Shown piece after piece: positions 7,496 to 15,379 of a stretch of 34,093 bases of DNA. Position numbers and translations under genes: made by a program. Numbering within the stretch: the first letter of the stretch is position 1; each line of letters opens with the position of its first letter. This DNA comes from Clostridiales bacterium. GTDB taxonomy: Bacteria > Bacillota > Clostridia > TANB77 > CAG-508. The notes under the pieces were generated by a model. It did no database searches and had not been told where the DNA came from. It saw nothing but the letters and a program-made list of their open reading frames with translations. The DNA lies in the NCBI GenBank assembly GCA_003507395.1, contig DNVW01000011.1, positions 15,541 through 49,633 on the forward strand, written 5' to 3'.

Positions 7496-9734
7496 GTGGA
7501 AATAAAAGGAGAAATATTGGACATAATCTATAAAAATGAAATAAATAGTTATACAATTGCAACCTTTAGAACAGATGAAGAAGAAACCACTGTAGTAGGT
7601 TATTTACCTTTTATTAATGTTGGAGATACACTGAGGGTAAATGGCGTTTTTGTAGAACATCAAGAATATGGAAGACAATTTAAAATAGGAACTTTTGAAA
7701 AAATTATGCCACAAACATTAGAGTCTTTAGAAAGATATTTGGCAAATGGAATGATAAAGGGAATAGGACCAGCAACAGCTAAAAAAATAGTAGAAACATT
7801 CGGAGAAAATACCATAAATATATTTAAATTTGAACCAGAGAAATTAGCACAGATAAAAGGGATAACAGAGGAAAAAGCAATTAGTATTGCAGAAGAATTT
7901 GTAGCTAATTGGGAAATTTGGCAGTTAGTAGGTTTCTTAGAAAAATTTGGAATTGGACCACAGAGCGCAGAAAAAATTTATAAAACGCTAGGACAAAATG
8001 CAATTGAAGAAATAGAAGCTAATCCATACATATTAGTAGATTTAGTGAATAAAGTAGACTTTACACAAATAGATAAAATGGCTTTAGACATAGGAATTGA
8101 ATATAATAATGACAAGAGAATAAAAAGTGGTATAAAATATGCTTTAAGACTTGCTACATACAATGGACATTGTACGGTTATGTATGAAAATTTAGTAGAA
8201 TTTGTGAGCAATTTATTAGGTGTAGAAAAAGAGTTAGCAGAAGATAATATAATAAATTTAAAAGCCAAAAATGAAATTATATTAGAAGAAAGAGATTTAG
8301 AAGGAGAAACAGAGGAATGGATCTATTTAGAAGAATATTATAATGCTGAAAAAAATATTGCAGAAAAATTAATAAGATTAAGAGATAGTAGAAATATAAA
8401 AAAGATAAGTGGGTTTGATAAAAAAATAAAAACATTAGAGAAACAAACAGATATAGAACTATCTGATAAACAACTAGAAGCTATAAAAGCAATTAACGAT
8501 AATAATATATGTGTTATTACAGGTGGACCAGGTACTGGAAAGACAACAATTATAAAGACGATATTAGAATTGTATAAGCAAGAAGGAAAAAAAGTAGTCC
8601 TTTGTGCTCCTACAGGTAGAGCAGCTAAAAGAATGTCTGAAACTACAGGAGAGGATGCAAAAACATTACATAGATTGTTAGAATTAGGAAAGATAGTATC
8701 AGATGACAATCAAGAAATAAATACAGAATTAGCAATAACTCCTATAGATGCAGATATAATAATTATAGATGAAGTGTCTATGGTAGATATTTTTCTAATG
8801 AATTACTTATTAAAAGGTGTTTACCAAGGAAGTAAACTAATATTAGTAGGAGATGTTGACCAACTTCCATCTGTTGGACCAGGCAATGTGCTAAAGGATA
8901 TAATTAATTCACAAGAAATAGTAACAATAGTATTAAACAAGATATTTAGACAAGCTGCTAAAAGTAAAATAATATTAAATTCACACAAAGTAAATGAAGG
9001 TATAAGTTTTATAGGGGAAGAGTATGAAAAAGATATTTTAGAAGATTTCTTTTATATAAATGAAAATGATAAAGCTAAAATATTGGATAATATTATATCT
9101 TTAAGCACAGGTAGACTAAAGAAATATGGAGATTATGACTTCTTAAAGAATATACAAGTTATAACACCAACTAAGAAAGGAGAATTGGGAACTAAAGAAT
9201 TAAATAAAATATTACAAGAAAAAATAAATCCATTCAATATAGAAAAAAAAGAAAAAAAATATGGTGACGTAATTTTTAGAGAAAATGATAGAATAATGCA
9301 AATTAAAAACAATTATGATATTTATTGGGAAAAACATTTAGAGCAAACGGAATATGGAAGCGGAGTTTTTAATGGGGAATTTGGAACAATAGTAAAAATT
9401 AATGATAGTGAAAAACAAATAAAAATAAAATTTGATGATGAAAAAATTGCATGGTATCAATATACTGATTTGGAACAAATAGAGCACGCATATGCAATAA
9501 CTGTACATAAAGCACAACGGAAGTGAATTTGATGTAGTACTAATGCCAATATCACAATCATCACCAATGTTATTAACAAGAAATTTATTATATACTGGCA
9601 TGACAAGAGCTAAAAAACTTTTAATTATTATAGGTAATAAAAATATTATAGAATTTATGATAAGAAATGCAGATAGCAAAAAAAGAAATACAGGGCTACA
9701 ATATAAATTAAAAAATAATGTCAAAAAATATTGA
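7496..9734 (+). CDS. recD2: RecD2-type ATP-dependent helicase, expressed through a +1 frameshift at CGG
   Basis: RecD2 (YrrC) is an SF1B 5'-3' helicase of Gram-positives and Deinococcus that acts in repair without RecBC. It has an N-terminal OB-like region, helix-hairpin-helix segments (GMIKGIGPATAKKI about 84-97, then QIKGITEEKAISI), Walker A TGGPGTGKTT (about 342-351), Walker B IIIIDEVSMVD (about 419-429), GDVDQLPSVGPG (about 454-465) and VHKAQ (about 670-674). Frame 0 then reads CGG (9518), AAG, TGA. Skipping the C at 9518 continues as QGSEFDVV and reaches the motif VI arginine in YTGMTRAKKLL (about 699), ending at 9734 for a total near 745 residues, normal for the family. The truncated form lacks motif VI and should not hydrolyse ATP productively. 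It starts at GTG 7496 with AGAGGT 9 nt upstream. Confidence 0.92.
9515..9521 (+). other. Candidate programmed +1 frameshift site, CAA-CGG-A in recD2
   Basis: Frame 0 reads CAA CGG AAG TGA, so translation would stop two codons after CAA. Dropping the C at 9518 gives CAA GGA AGT GAA TTT, i.e. QGSEF, the expected continuation of the conserved VHKAQGSEF helicase motif. The site is CGGAA, as in recG, dnaJ and priA. Confidence 0.8.
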
Positions 9735-9759
9735 CTAATGAGTTTAGTTATACTATTAT
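9731..9759 (+). promoter_or_regulatory. Predicted sigma-A promoter before the coiled-coil gene
   Basis: TTGACT (9731-9736), a 17-nt spacer and TATTAT (9754-9759). It overlaps the recD2 stop codon, so the coiled-coil gene can be transcribed separately from recG-recD2. Confidence 0.5.
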
Positions 9760-9813
9760 ATTAATATAATGGCATAGGGGGTTCATAAATTATCTGTGAA
9801 AGGAGGTAAACTT

Positions 9814-10272
9814 ATGGACAATGAAGTAATGACAAAGATACTAGAAGCAACGCTAAAAACTCAAACAACAGTCGAAAAATTAAATGAAACAGTAAAAAGC
9901 ATTAAATATGATGTAAAAGATTTAAAACAAGAAGTAGTAAGTATGAAGCAAGATATATCAGATTTAAAACAAGATGTAGCAAATATGAAACAAGATATAT
10001 CAGATTTAAAACAAGATGTAGCAAATATGAAACAAGAAATTACAGAAATAAAACAAGAAATTGATAAACTAAAAGTGGAAATTGCACTAACAAACAAAGA
10101 ATTAGATATGTTTAGAAACGAAACAAGGAAAAAGCTAGAAGAGTTAGAAACAAGAATGAAAATAATAACAATGGCAATAACAACTTTGTCAGCAGAACAA
10201 AATGATACAAGAGAAATTGTGGTACTTTTAGTAAAAGAAGTAGGTACAATGGGCAATAGAGAAAATAAATAA
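9814..10272 (+). CDS. Coiled-coil protein of unknown function with tandem heptad repeats
   Basis: A protein of about 152 residues with no enzyme motif that I recognise. Nearly all of it is predicted coiled coil, with hydrophobic residues every 3-4 positions and many K, Q, E and D. Residues 44-85 contain a 14-residue repeat (MKQDISDLKQDVAN, twice in identical form and then diverging), which corresponds to a 42-bp DNA tandem repeat. The C-terminal third (MAITTLSAEQNDTREIVVLLVKEV) is less charged and could form a separate helix. There is no signal peptide or membrane span. The ATG at 9814 sits behind a perfect AGGAGGT SD; an upstream in-frame GTG at 9796 overlaps that SD. It may form parallel oligomers. 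The role is unknown, and its place between recD2 and a comF-like gene is only weak context. Confidence 0.8.
   Translation: MDNEVMTKILEATLKTQTTVEKLNETVKSIKYDVKDLKQEVVSMKQDISDLKQDVANMKQDISDLKQDVANMKQEITEIKQEIDKLKVEIALTNKELDMFRNETRKKLEELETRMKIITMAITTLSAEQNDTREIVVLLVKEVGTMGNRENK
9943..10026 (+). repeat. Two identical-phase 42-bp tandem units inside the coiled-coil gene
   Basis: Units 9943-9984 and 9985-10026 differ by about one base (GCA/ACA lysine-glutamine stretch). A third, diverged unit starts at 10027. The unit is a multiple of 3 and of 21 (two heptads), so copy-number change would lengthen the coil without breaking the frame. Confidence 0.85.
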
Positions 10273-10309
10273 AAATACATAATCGGGGGTAATTTAAAGG
10301 AGGTTTTTA

Positions 10310-10957
10310 ATGAACTTTTTTAACATGGCTCTCGATTTTATTTTTCCGCCCATTTGCGGAATTTGTGGAGAAATAAATAAAAATTATATATGTACTAAGT
10401 GCTATAAAGATATTAGAAGATTAGAAAAATGCATAACCAATAAATATAATAACAAATATTATAGTGAACACTTATATATTTTTAAATATGAAGGAACAAT
10501 AAGAAAAAAGATAATTGAATACAAATTTGAGGATAAAGCATATTTATATAAAACTTTTAGTGAAATATTTATAAAAAATAAGACAGTTTGTAATTATATA
10601 AAGAAATATGATGTGTTAATTCCTGTACCAATAAGCAATAAAAGGAAAAGAAAAAGGGGATACAATCAAAGTGAATTAATATGTAAAGAATTATCAACAA
10701 AGTTAGATGTTCCAATATGTATGAATGTTGTTATAAAATATAAAGATAACAAATCACAAAGCACATTAAATAAAGCAGAAAGAATAAAAAATGTAGAAGA
10801 TGTATACATAATAAAAAATATAAATAAAATAAAAGACAAAAAAGTTCTTTTAGTAGATGATATATATACAACAGGTAGCACGGTTAATGAAATTGCTAAC
10901 AACTTGATAAAATCGGGAGTGAAAGATGTTGGAATAATTACAATTGCTAAAGACTAA
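10310..10957 (+). CDS. ComF-family phosphoribosyltransferase-like protein
   Basis: A 215-residue protein of the ComF/GntX family, whose members support DNA uptake or processing in competent bacteria but often have unassigned roles. It has an N-terminal zinc-ribbon of four cysteines (CGICGEINKNYICTKC, about residues 17-32) and the C-terminal PRTase fold. The PRPP-binding loop VLLVDDIYTTGSTV is at about 180-193, with RKRGYNQSE as the preceding conserved block. The ATG at 10310 has AAGGAGG about 8 nt upstream. Length is slightly short but usual for Clostridia. No competence genes are beside it; the neighbourhood (recD2, spoVT) does not decide the function. Confidence 0.85.
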   Translation: MNFFNMALDFIFPPICGICGEINKNYICTKCYKDIRRLEKCITNKYNNKYYSEHLYIFKYEGTIRKKIIEYKFEDKAYLYKTFSEIFIKNKTVCNYIKKYDVLIPVPISNKRKRKRGYNQSELICKELSTKLDVPICMNVVIKYKDNKSQSTLNKAERIKNVEDVYIIKNINKIKDKKVLLVDDIYTTGSTVNEIANNLIKSGVKDVGIITIAKD

Positions 10958-11084
10958 AAAGGTTACCCAATATGATAAAATTTTCGTAAAAATAAAATAA
11001 TAAACTTTATAATGGCAAAATTGTGAATAAAAATTAACATAAAAAACAATAATAAGAATATAAAAGAAAAAAGGAGGGAAAGTT

Positions 11085-11639
11085 TTGAAAGCGACTGGAG
11101 TAGTTAGAAGAATAGATGATTTAGGAAGAGTTGTTATTCCAAAAGAAATAAGAAAAACTTTAAGAATAAAAGAAGGAGATCCATTAGAAATATTTACAGA
11201 TAAAGAAGGAGAAGTAATATTAAAAAAATATTCACCTATAGGTGAATTGTCGGAATTTGCAACAGGGTATGCAGAAACATTAGCCAAAACAACAGGACAT
11301 ATTGCTTGTATAACAGATAAAGATACAGTAATAGCTGTTTCAGGCACTTCAAAAAAGGAATTTTTTGAACAAGATATAAGTGAAGAACTAGAGAAAATAA
11401 TGGATGAAAAAGAAAACTATGCAAGTAAAGATAATAACAATATATCAATTCCAATTACCAAAAATGATAAGTGGGAAAGAAAATATAATTCTCAAATTGT
11501 ATATCCGATAATATCAGATGGAGATGTTATAGGAAGTGTAATATTATTATCAAAAGACAATAATACAAAAATGACAGAAGTAGAGCAAAAAGTGGCTCAA
11601 TCAGCAGCAACATTTTTAGGAAGTCAGATGGATATATAG
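11085..11639 (+). CDS. spoVT: Stage V sporulation protein T, AbrB-type transcription factor
   Basis: SpoVT tunes the late forespore regulon in endospore formers. The 184-residue protein has the N-terminal swapped-hairpin AbrB domain (MKATGVVRRIDDLGRVVIPK to about residue 55) and a C-terminal GAF-like domain (about 60-180, ETLAKTTGHIACITDKDTVI and then PIISDGDVIGSVILLS). Both lengths match SpoVT rather than the short AbrB proteins. The start is TTG 11085, preceded by AAGGAGGG at a good distance; the ORF has no better start. The 127-nt spacer upstream is AT-rich, with a TATAAT at 11008-11013 but no convincing -35 and no clear sigma-G pair that I could defend. It ends in a hairpin terminator at 11704-11738. 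Its presence implies that the organism is, or descends from, a spore former. Confidence 0.9.
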   Translation: MKATGVVRRIDDLGRVVIPKEIRKTLRIKEGDPLEIFTDKEGEVILKKYSPIGELSEFATGYAETLAKTTGHIACITDKDTVIAVSGTSKKEFFEQDISEELEKIMDEKENYASKDNNNISIPITKNDKWERKYNSQIVYPIISDGDVIGSVILLSKDNNTKMTEVEQKVAQSAATFLGSQMDI

Positions 11640-11703
11640 AGAGAAAGCAACTTTATGTGTTATAACATAAGATATATTTAAAATGTGTCCAAAAATTCAC
11701 AAA

Positions 11704-11738
11704 AAAATTAGCAATTGGTATTGACAATTGCTAATTTT
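11704..11738 (+). terminator. Terminator hairpin of spoVT, overlapping the hrcA promoter
   Basis: AAAATTAGCAATT (11704-11716) and AATTGCTAATTTT (11726-11738) form a perfect 13-bp inverted repeat with a 9-nt spacer, ending in TTTT. The loop and adjoining base contain the -35 box of the hrcA promoter. The core TTAGCAATT-N9-AATTGCTAA also has CIRCE geometry (9-9-9) and shares TTAGCA with the CIRCE half site. Confidence 0.65.
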
Positions 11739-11749
11739 AGTTGTAATAT
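11721..11749 (+). promoter_or_regulatory. Sigma-A promoter of the hrcA-grpE-dnaK-dnaJ operon
   Basis: Consensus TTGACA (11721-11726), a 17-nt spacer and TAATAT (11744-11749). The CIRCE operator begins 9 nt after the -10 box, so it overlaps the expected start point near 11756. Confidence 0.85.
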
Positions 11750-11758
11750 ATATAAAGT

Positions 11759-11785
11759 TTAGCAATCAATATTAAAGAGTGCTAA
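11759..11785 (+). promoter_or_regulatory. CIRCE operator (HrcA binding site)
   Basis: TTAGCAATC-N9-GAGTGCTAA; the consensus is TTAGCACTC-N9-GAGTGCTAA, so there is one mismatch, in the left arm. It directly precedes hrcA and overlaps the start region of the promoter, so HrcA should repress its own operon, as known in Bacillus and Clostridium. Confidence 0.93.
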
Positions 11786-11805
11786 AAAAGTAGGTGATAG
11801 TTAAT

Positions 11806-12810
11806 ATGTTAGATGACAGGAAGAAAAAAATATTGCAAGCAGTAATAGATGAATACATACAATCAGCAGAGCCAGTAAGTTCTGGAGCAATAGCTGGAAA
11901 GTATAGTTTAAATTATAGCAGTGCTACAATAAGGAATGAAATGGCTGACTTGGAAAAAGAAGGATACCTAGATAAGCCACATACATCAAGCGGTAGAGTA
12001 CCTTCTGCTATGGGATATAGACTATATGTAGATGAATTATTAAAAGAAGATAATATAAGTTTAGAAGAAATAAAATATATAAAATCTAAACTAGAAACTA
12101 GAGTAAATGAAATAGAAGAGTTAACAAAAATTGCAACAAATACTCTTTCAGAAATTACACATTATACAACTGTTGCGATAGGACCGAAGAATAATTTGCA
12201 AAATATAGAAGAAGTCAAATTTGTACTTTTAGGTAAAAGAATGTTAATGGCAATAATCCTTACAGATACAGGATTAATAAAAGAAACAATTATTAAATTT
12301 GATGAAGATATTACAGAGGAACAGGTAGAAACTTTAACATTTATATTTAACAATAAACTAAAAGGAAAACCACTAGAAGAAATAGATAGACCATTGGAAG
12401 AATATATTTTTTCTCAAATGAACTATAGTTTAAAAGTTATAAAACCAGTTATGGAGCAATTAAACAAAGTAATTAATGAAGATAATCAAATATATTTAGA
12501 AGGAGCTAATAAAGCATTTGAATTACCGGAATTTAAAAGTTTAGAGGTTGCTAGAAACTTTATAAATTTAATAGATGCAAAGGAAATCGTTGTAGATTTA
12601 TTAAATACAGGCTTTGCGAAAGATATAAATGTGTATATAGGCGATGAAAATGATAACGAACAGTTGAAAGATTTTAGCATAGTAACTTTTAAACACAAAT
12701 ATAAAGACAGGGATTTAGGAACAATTGGAATTATAGGTCCCAAAAGAATGGATTATTCAAAAGTTATTTCTGTAATGAAATATATTAGCAAAAAATTAAA
12801 TGGTGAATGA
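11806..12810 (+). CDS. hrcA: Heat-inducible transcription repressor HrcA
   Basis: HrcA dimers bind CIRCE and repress class I heat-shock genes; GroEL keeps HrcA active. The 334-residue protein has the N-terminal winged helix (LDDRKKKILQAVIDEYI through PSAMGYRLYVDELL, about residues 1-75), with YSSATIRNEMADLEKEGYL as recognition region and HTSSGRVPS as the family signature. A GAF-like dimerisation core follows (about 100-320). I choose the ATG at 11806 with AGGTGAT 7 nt upstream; a GTG at 11794 is in frame but overlaps the SD. It heads the operon with grpE, 18 nt downstream, and carries its own operator. Confidence 0.96.
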   Translation: MLDDRKKKILQAVIDEYIQSAEPVSSGAIAGKYSLNYSSATIRNEMADLEKEGYLDKPHTSSGRVPSAMGYRLYVDELLKEDNISLEEIKYIKSKLETRVNEIEELTKIATNTLSEITHYTTVAIGPKNNLQNIEEVKFVLLGKRMLMAIILTDTGLIKETIIKFDEDITEEQVETLTFIFNNKLKGKPLEEIDRPLEEYIFSQMNYSLKVIKPVMEQLNKVINEDNQIYLEGANKAFELPEFKSLEVARNFINLIDAKEIVVDLLNTGFAKDINVYIGDENDNEQLKDFSIVTFKHKYKDRDLGTIGIIGPKRMDYSKVISVMKYISKKLNGE

Positions 12811-12828
12811 AGAAAGGAGTTTATATAA

Positions 12829-13344
12829 ATGGAAGAAAACAAAGAAGAAAACAAAGAAGAAAAAATAGAGGGAAATAATGTAGAAAATGACATAATAGAA
12901 TTAAAAAAGACAATAGAAACACAAAAAATACAACTAGAAGAACTAGATGATAGATTTAAAAGGGTTGCAGCAGAATTCGAAAATTACAAAAAAAGAAGTA
13001 GCAAAGAGAGAGAAACATTATATAATTCTTTAAAATCAGATGTAATATTAACTATACTACCAGTAGTAGATAATCTTGAAAAAGCAGTAGATACTAAAAC
13101 AGAAGATGAAAACTATAAACAAGGAGTAGAACTTGTGCTAAAGCAACTTAAAGATGTATTAGCCTTGAATGGAGTTAAGGAAATAGAAACAATAGGAAAA
13201 ACATTTGATCCTGAACTACATGAAGCTGTAGCATCAGTAACAGATGAAAATTTAGGAGAAAAAGAAATAAAAGAAGAGTATCGAAAAGGTTACATATTAG
13301 GAAGTAAAGTTATTAGGCATTCTATGGTGGTAGTAGCCAATTAG
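12829..13344 (+). CDS. grpE: Nucleotide exchange factor GrpE
   Basis: GrpE dimers release ADP from DnaK. The 171-residue protein has an acidic, low-complexity N-terminus (about residues 1-20), a long coiled coil (about 20-85) and the head domain, with the family block VDNLEKAV (about 83-90), ALNGVKEIETIGKTFDPELHEA and the terminal YILGSKVIRHSMVVVA. Length is normal. It starts at ATG 12829 with AAGGAG upstream and lies 80 nt before dnaK, in the usual Firmicutes order. It is controlled by the CIRCE promoter upstream of hrcA; I see no separate CIRCE before it. Confidence 0.96.
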   Translation: MEENKEENKEEKIEGNNVENDIIELKKTIETQKIQLEELDDRFKRVAAEFENYKKRSSKERETLYNSLKSDVILTILPVVDNLEKAVDTKTEDENYKQGVELVLKQLKDVLALNGVKEIETIGKTFDPELHEAVASVTDENLGEKEIKEEYRKGYILGSKVIRHSMVVVAN

Positions 13345-13424
13345 AAACAGTTATTAATTTTTAATGTATATAAAAATTTACAAAAGAAAGATAATATTTA
13401 ATAAAAAATAGGGAGGAATTTAAA

Positions 13425-15278
13425 ATGGGAAAAATTATAGGAATTGATTTAGGAACAACAAATTCATGTGTTGCAGTTATGGAGGGTGGAGAGCCAGTTG
13501 TAATACCAAATGCAGAAGGCAATAGAACAACTCCATCAGTTGTAGCATTTTCAAAAAATGGAGAAAGACTAGTAGGACAAATAGCAAAACGTCAAGCAGT
13601 TACTAATCCAGATAATACAGTAATTTCAATTAAAAGAGAAATGGGAACAAACAAAAAAGTAAACATAGAAGGAGATGAATTTTCACCACAAGAAATATCA
13701 GCAATGATACTTCAAAAATTAAAAGCAGACGCAGAAAATTATCTAGGACAAAAAGTAACTCAAGCAGTTATAACAGTACCAGCATATTTTAGCGATAGCC
13801 AAAGACAAGCAACAAAAGATGCTGGAAAAATAGCAGGATTAGAAGTATTAAGAATTATAAATGAGCCAACAGCAGCAGCCTTAGCTTTTGGAATGGACAA
13901 AGAAGATCAAGACCAAAAAATAATGATATATGATTTAGGTGGAGGTACATTTGATGTATCTATACTTGATATTGGTGATGGAGTATTTGAAGTTCTTGCA
14001 ACCAATGGTAATACACACTTGGGTGGAGATGACTTTGACCAAAGAATTATAGATTACTTAGTATCAGAATTTAAAAAATCAAATGGAATAGATTTAAGTA
14101 CAGACAAAATGGCTATGCAACGTTTAAAAGAAGCAGCAGAAAAAGCTAAAATAGAACTTTCTGGAATGCAACAAACACAAATAAATTTACCATTTATTAC
14201 AGCAGATGCACAAGGACCAAAACACTTAGATGTAACATTAACAAGAGCTAAATTTGAAGAATTAATTAGAGATTTAATAGATGCTACAAGAGTACCAGTA
14301 GAGCAAGCTATGAAAGATGCAGGAGTTACAGCAAATGATATTCATAAAGTATTGTTAGTAGGTGGATCTACAAGAGTTCCAGCAGTGCAAGAAGCTGTTA
14401 AGAAAATAACAGGAAAAGAACCAGATAAAGGAATAAATCCTGACGAATGTGTTGCAATAGGTGCAGCTATCCAAGGTGGTGTACTTTCAGGTGATGTAAA
14501 AGACTTAGTATTATTGGATGTAACACCATTATCATTAGGTATTGAAACATTAGGAGGAGTATTTACAAAACTTATTGAAAGAAATACAACTATACCAACT
14601 AAAAAATCACAAGTATTTTCAACAGCAGCAGATGGTCAAACAAGTGTTGAAATACATGTACTTCAAGGTGAAAGAGAAATGGCTGCATATAACAAAACAT
14701 TAGGTAGATTCCAATTAACTGGAATTCCAGCAGCACCAAGAGGAGTACCTCAAATTGAAGTAACATTTGATATTGATGCCAATGGTATAGTTCATGTATC
14801 AGCAAAAGATATGGCAACAGGAAACAGTCAACAAGTTGCTATTACAGCAAGTACAAACTTAACAGATGAAGATATAGAAAAAGCTGTTAAAGATGCAGAA
14901 GCACATGCAGAAGAAGATAAAAAGAGAAAAGACGAAATAGAAGTTAGAAACAATGCAGAAAGTTTAGTATATAATTCTCAAAAAACAATAGATGAATTAG
15001 GCGACAAAATAAGTGGAGAAGAAAAAGCAAAGGTAGAAACAGAAATAGAAAATGTTAAAAAAGCATTAGAAGGTTCAAATGTAGAAGAAATTAAAACAGC
15101 AACAGAAAAATTAACAACAGCATTCTATGCAGTTTCTGAAAAACTATATTCTCAAGCTGCTGATGCAAATAAAACAGCCGGAGCACAACCAGATGGAGAA
15201 CCAAAAGTCGACGAAAATGGAAATGTATATGATGCAGATTATAAAGTAGAAAACGACGACAATGGAGACAATAAATAA
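13425..15278 (+). CDS. dnaK: Molecular chaperone DnaK (Hsp70)
   Basis: Hsp70 chaperone that folds nascent and damaged proteins with DnaJ and GrpE. The 617-residue protein has the actin-like ATPase domain (about 1-365) with GIDLGTTNSCVAV, VITVPAYFSDSQRQAT, IYDLGGGTFDVSI and LLVGGSTRVPAVQEA. The interdomain linker VLLDVTPLSLGIETLGG (about 366-382), the substrate-binding beta domain and a helical lid follow. The shortened ATPase-domain loop is typical of Gram-positive DnaK. The tail is acidic and N/D-rich (YKVENDDNGDNK) rather than the EEVD-like or KDDK tails. The ATG at 13425 has GGGAGG upstream. It is followed by a long stem-loop before dnaJ. Confidence 0.98.
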   Translation: MGKIIGIDLGTTNSCVAVMEGGEPVVIPNAEGNRTTPSVVAFSKNGERLVGQIAKRQAVTNPDNTVISIKREMGTNKKVNIEGDEFSPQEISAMILQKLKADAENYLGQKVTQAVITVPAYFSDSQRQATKDAGKIAGLEVLRIINEPTAAALAFGMDKEDQDQKIMIYDLGGGTFDVSILDIGDGVFEVLATNGNTHLGGDDFDQRIIDYLVSEFKKSNGIDLSTDKMAMQRLKEAAEKAKIELSGMQQTQINLPFITADAQGPKHLDVTLTRAKFEELIRDLIDATRVPVEQAMKDAGVTANDIHKVLLVGGSTRVPAVQEAVKKITGKEPDKGINPDECVAIGAAIQGGVLSGDVKDLVLLDVTPLSLGIETLGGVFTKLIERNTTIPTKKSQVFSTAADGQTSVEIHVLQGEREMAAYNKTLGRFQLTGIPAAPRGVPQIEVTFDIDANGIVHVSAKDMATGNSQQVAITASTNLTDEDIEKAVKDAEAHAEEDKKRKDEIEVRNNAESLVYNSQKTIDELGDKISGEEKAKVETEIENVKKALEGSNVEEIKTATEKLTTAFYAVSEKLYSQAADANKTAGAQPDGEPKVDENGNVYDADYKVENDDNGDNK

Positions 15279-15281
15279 AAA

Positions 15282-15368
15282 ATAGATTAGAAAGTTGGAA
15301 GTCAGAGATTGGAAGTTAGAAATATAATTATACTCTAACTTCCAATAACTAACCTCTAAACTCTATTT
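15282..15368 (+). repeat. Long imperfect inverted repeat between dnaK and dnaJ
   Basis: ATTGGAAGTTAGA (15308-15320) and TCTAACTTCCAAT (15334-15346) form a perfect 13-bp stem. Pairing can extend imperfectly to AAATAGA near 15282 and TCTATTT at 15362-15368, and the left arm contains a second GTTGGAAGT copy. The base of the stem abuts the dnaJ SD (AGGAGG, about 15369). It is too GA/CT-biased and AT-flanked for a classic terminator and has no T-run. It may be a small MITE-like insertion or an mRNA processing/attenuation element. Confidence 0.7.
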
Positions 15369-15379
15369 AGGAGGACTAA

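Noticed and set aside
9943..10026. CRISPR-like repeat
   Set aside because: The repeats are contiguous without spacers, in frame, and encode heptads of a coiled coil.
9861..10280. Minus-strand open frame opposite the coiled-coil gene
   Set aside because: Serine/phenylalanine-rich mirror of the lysine-rich coding strand; no SD.
11008..11013. Sigma-A promoter of spoVT
   Set aside because: TATAAT is present, but there is no acceptable -35 at 16-18 nt, and no sigma-G pair could be defended, so no promoter was called.
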